In this document: piece by piece, positions 61,062-64,000 of the stretch | How the letters are laid out: the number at the start of each line of letters is the position of its first letter | Numbering within the stretch: position 1 is the stretch's first letter | Assembly: GCF_023206215.1 (NCBI RefSeq) | Contig: NZ_CP065800.1 | Coordinates: forward strand, 1,488,001-1,552,000 | DNA length: 64,000 nt | Reading direction: 5' to 3' | Source of the DNA: Butyrivibrio fibrisolvens | Lineage (GTDB): Bacteria > Bacillota > Clostridia > Lachnospirales > Lachnospiraceae | The notes under the pieces: model-generated | Told to the model about the DNA's origin: nothing | Databases searched by the model: none | What the model saw: the letters and a program-made list of their open reading frames with translations, nothing else | Made by a program: the position numbers and the translations under genes

Positions 61062-63647
61062 ATGATTATAGGTAATAAATATAGAATTACTATACTAACA
61101 GGTCGCTTGATAAGACTTGAATATAACGAACAAGGAATCTTTGAAGACAGGATCACCAAGACTGTTATAAATAGAGATTTTGATAAGGTTTCTTATGAAT
61201 TAAGAAGATTCAGTGATCAGATAGAGACTGGTAAAAAAGAGAATAGTCAGATCCAAAATGATCCGGTAGAAAATAGTCAGATCAAAACAATAGATACCAA
61301 TAATATATTAAGTAAGTTCATAGAAATAGAAACAGACGACCTGATCATAAGATATGATGAGAAGAACTTCAGTGCTCAGGGCCTTTCTATAACTTTAAAA
61401 GAAACAGGATCTGTATGGCATTACAGTATCACTTATGGTAACTCTGATGAGAACCTCTTCGGAACAGCCAGAACTTTAGACGGATGCGATGGCGGTCTGT
61501 GGCTTGAAGAAGGTATCTTTGGAAAGCGCGGCTATGCGGTTCTTAATGACACAGATAGCCCTGTAGTTGTATCAGGAATAGGTGATAGCCCTTCGTCTTA
61601 TGAATATGCTAATCGCGATGGCAGCGGAATAGATATTTACTTCTTTGGATACGGCAAGGACTTCTATGGAGGCCTTAGGGATTTCTATAAGCTTTGTGGC
61701 AAGACTCCTATGATCCCAAGATATGCTCTTGGTAACTGGTGGAGCAGGTACTATAGATATACAGAAGAGTCTTATAGTGATGTCCTTGATAATTTTAAGA
61801 AGATGGAGATACCGCTCTCAGTAGCTGTCATCGATATGGACTGGCATATTACAGAAGTTGATCCAAAGTATGGGACAGGCTGGACAGGTTATAGCTGGAA
61901 CAAGGATCTTTTCCCTGATCATAAGAGATTTCTAAAGATGCTCCATGACAGGGGACTTGCTACAACACTTAACCTTCATCCGGCAGATGGCATCAGAGCT
62001 TTTGAAGATATGTACAGGGAGGTTGCAGAGAGTGTTGGCATAGATCCTGATTCAAAGAAGCCGGTAGAGTTTGACTTTTCTGATAAGAAGTTTAGAGATG
62101 CATATTTTGAAAAGGTTATGCATCCTTATGAAGATGACGGGGTGGACTTCTGGTGGATAGACTGGCAGCAGGGAACAGGAAGAGACGAAAGAGACGTAGA
62201 TCCACTTTTCCTACTCAATCATTATCACTATCACGATCAGGAAGGCAGGAATATAAGGCCTATGATCTTTTCAAGGTATGCAGGCCCGGGAAGTCACAGA
62301 TATCCTGTGGGATTTTCAGGAGATACTGTCATGACCTGGAAGAGTCTTGACTTCCAGCCTTATTTTACCAGCACTTCAAGTAATATAGGTTACGGCTACT
62401 GGAGTCATGATATCGGCGGCCACATGATGGGTGACAAGGATGATGAGAGACTTATAAGATGGATCCAGTACGGAGTATTCTCTCCTATAAATCGTCTTCA
62501 CTCCAGTAGCAGCGCCTTCCTTAACAAGGAACCCTGGGCTATTGATGAGCCTTATCGCGCTGTCATGACAGACTATTTAAGACTTCGTCACAGACTCCTT
62601 CCATATCTATATACAGAAAGCTTCAGAGCATATGAAGAAGATAAGCCAATAGTAAGACCTATGTACTACCTGTTACCTGATGATGAGAGAGCCTACAATG
62701 TCCCATGCGAATACGGATTTGGCGATGAGCTCATAGTCGGTGCCATTACAAGACCTATGGATAGAGAACTTAGGCTATCTACTGTGAACATGGTACTTCC
62801 AAGCGGCCGCTGGTACGATATCTTCACAGGCACTATCTATAATGGCGGCATTATGAGGAAGATGTACAGACGCCTTACTGATATCCCTGTTCTTCTTGGC
62901 GAAGGCGGCATAATTCCTATGTCTCTTGATGATAAGACTAATGGAGTAGTAAATCCAACAGATATCAGGCTCTGTATAGGATTTGGTCAAAACGGATCTT
63001 ACGAAATGTACGAAGATGACGGCATCACCATGAACTATTTAAGTGGCAGCTATGTTAAGACAAGATTTGAAACAGCAGTAGATCAAGATACTCTTCATAT
63101 CACCATAGCTCCTGCAAGAGGTGATCTGTCACTTATTCCAGATAAGAGAAAATATGAAATAAGTATATATGGAGCAGAAGTATCTGATATAGATAATATT
63201 GTTATTAAAGGTATATCCGATATTACTGATGATAATGATACTGAAAATAATGATATCGACAATGATGATACTGTCAATAATAATACCAAAGACAGTGATG
63301 CTATAAATGATTGCACTAAAATTTCCGGTAGTGAAGATGATGGTATTTTAAACCCTGAAGCAGTAAGTTATGATAATAGCCGCAGGATCTTAAATATCAC
63401 CATCGGAAGCATCGCAACATCAAAAGGCGCAGTAGTCACAGTATCAGGTATTCATAGAGCCTCCAATGACTACAAGAAGAAAGTCTTTGACATACTAGAA
63501 TATGCCTGGATCCCGATCATGACCAAGGATCTTGTAAATGGTAAGCTCATTAGCATGTCAGATGATGAGTTTTTAAACTGGCTAAAAGAAGCAGACATCT
63601 CTGAAAACCTAAAGAATGCCATAACAGAAATATATGCTGATAAGTAA
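61062..63647 (+). CDS. GH31 alpha-glucosidase
   Basis: The 861-aa enzyme removes glucose from the non-reducing ends of maltodextrins. The GH31 domain has ALGNWWSRYYRYTEESY and AVIDMDWHITEV. The nucleophile Asp is in DFWWIDWQQGTG and the acid Asp in GFSGDTVMTWKSL. YWSHDIGGHMMG and SPINRLHSS also match the family. Near residues 720-770 the C-terminal beta domain is interrupted by a low-complexity Asp/Asn/Thr-rich stretch (ITDDNDTENNDIDND). GAGGGTG precedes the ATG at 61062; the ATG at 61008 lacks a site. No signal peptide. Confidence 0.9.
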   Translation: MIIGNKYRITILTGRLIRLEYNEQGIFEDRITKTVINRDFDKVSYELRRFSDQIETGKKENSQIQNDPVENSQIKTIDTNNILSKFIEIETDDLIIRYDEKNFSAQGLSITLKETGSVWHYSITYGNSDENLFGTARTLDGCDGGLWLEEGIFGKRGYAVLNDTDSPVVVSGIGDSPSSYEYANRDGSGIDIYFFGYGKDFYGGLRDFYKLCGKTPMIPRYALGNWWSRYYRYTEESYSDVLDNFKKMEIPLSVAVIDMDWHITEVDPKYGTGWTGYSWNKDLFPDHKRFLKMLHDRGLATTLNLHPADGIRAFEDMYREVAESVGIDPDSKKPVEFDFSDKKFRDAYFEKVMHPYEDDGVDFWWIDWQQGTGRDERDVDPLFLLNHYHYHDQEGRNIRPMIFSRYAGPGSHRYPVGFSGDTVMTWKSLDFQPYFTSTSSNIGYGYWSHDIGGHMMGDKDDERLIRWIQYGVFSPINRLHSSSSAFLNKEPWAIDEPYRAVMTDYLRLRHRLLPYLYTESFRAYEEDKPIVRPMYYLLPDDERAYNVPCEYGFGDELIVGAITRPMDRELRLSTVNMVLPSGRWYDIFTGTIYNGGIMRKMYRRLTDIPVLLGEGGIIPMSLDDKTNGVVNPTDIRLCIGFGQNGSYEMYEDDGITMNYLSGSYVKTRFETAVDQDTLHITIAPARGDLSLIPDKRKYEISIYGAEVSDIDNIVIKGISDITDDNDTENNDIDNDDTVNNNTKDSDAINDCTKISGSEDDGILNPEAVSYDNSRRILNITIGSIATSKGAVVTVSGIHRASNDYKKKVFDILEYAWIPIMTKDLVNGKLISMSDDEFLNWLKEADISENLKNAITEIYADK

Positions 63648-63687
63648 TATACTGCATAGCATAAGTTGGTATGATAAACGCAGAAAA

Positions 63688-63822
63688 TTAGACCAATTAA
63701 AGGTGATTATCAGTCTAAATGCTATAATATTTTGCTGATTTAGACTAACTAAAGATGATTTCGAGTCTAAAAACTGTATTTTTTAATCGAAAAAGACGAA
63801 TTAAGCGGTATAATTAGTCTGA
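63688..63822. repeat. Three TTAGAC/GTCTAA-type inverted repeats
   Basis: Two 31-base units (63688-63718 and 63740-63770) share TTAGACYAAYTAAAG and end in GTCTAA, each able to fold as a hairpin. A third related hairpin, AGACGAATTA/TAATTAGTCT, lies at 63796-63822. The remainder of 63648-64000 shows no gene; a TTGACA -35 at 63974 probably belongs to a gene beyond the window. The repeats could be operator sites or a structured leader for it. Confidence 0.6.
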
Positions 63823-64000
63823 AAGAGATATTATACTGGTAAAAGAAGTACTGATAATGTAGGCTTCACTGATACCCTGCCCAAGTGTTTTGGTCACAAA
63901 AATTGTTGTAAATGACATAAGAAATGATGTTGTATTTCAAAAATAATAGTGATAGCTTTAGGATATAGCTTTCTTGACAATACATGAGAAGCTATTACTA

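Overview
The window looks like the chromosome of a motile, flagellated Lachnospiraceae (Butyrivibrio or Pseudobutyrivibrio-like rumen or gut Clostridia). The support is the ecfA1-ecfA2-ecfT-truA-rplM-rpsI order, low-GC DNA with strong Shine-Dalgarno sites, two short flagellins with a fliW-csrA pair, several Maf-type flagellin glycosyltransferases, and a large alpha-glucan utilisation locus. The genus is inferred from gene content only.

Layout. (1) 1-5.4 kb: the ECF energy module, truA and the L13/S9 ribosomal operon. A 58-bp hairpin repeat lies between ecfA2 and ecfT. (2) 5.36-12.87 kb: an integrated mobilizable element between two 19-bp direct repeats, one of them the 3' end of rpsI. It carries a tyrosine integrase, a repressor, an excisionase-like gene, a RepA-like ATPase, an oriT, a MobV relaxase and cargo (two GNATs, a HAD phosphatase, a flavodoxin remnant). 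Integrase, a small mobilization-associated gene and relaxase are each broken by what looks like one missing A. (3) 13-14.1 kb: an adenosine deaminase remnant and a SLATT-type membrane protein.

(4) 14.5-31.1 kb: flagellar genes flaG, fliW, csrA, a glycosyltransferase, fliD, fliS, a chaperone-like gene, two large multidomain glycan enzymes, a second fliS, a PtmE-like nucleotidyltransferase, a Maf protein and two flagellins. Sigma-D (FliA-type) promoters precede flaG, fliD, the ptmE-maf group and both flagellins. The leaders of flaG, fliD and the flagellins contain hairpins with GGA in the loop, the form of CsrA sites, and fliW-csrA is in the same cluster. (5) 31.2-49.1 kb: a glycan island with a second CgeB-like glycosyltransferase, acyl- and methyltransferases, a deacetylase/GNAT/adenylation-domain/carrier-protein operon, nonulosonic (legionaminic-type) acid genes (neuC, neuB, an acetyltransferase, a 4,6-dehydratase, neuA) and two more Maf proteins. 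Together these suggest a decorated sialic-acid-like sugar made as a CMP donor and put on flagellin by Maf enzymes. The pathway aminotransferase is not in this window. Transposase debris (IS1380) and an Rpn-family gene interrupt the island.

(6) 49.2-63.6 kb: a DUF975 membrane protein, a secreted GH3 enzyme, then a LacI regulator with a maltodextrin locus: a lipoprotein GH13 amylase, a MalEFG ABC importer, a GH13 neopullulanase-like enzyme and a GH31 alpha-glucosidase. A 292-bp near-perfect palindrome sits between the regulator and the amylase.

The most unusual signal is a repeated element of about 97 nt (4081, 20191, 24713). It has two hairpins, a potential pseudoknot ending at the Shine-Dalgarno, and compensatory changes between copies; two copies directly supply the ribosome-binding site of a flagellar-region gene. 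A second theme is that at least six reading frames are restored by adding one base, usually in an A run. This could be real decay or systematic homopolymer error in the assembly.
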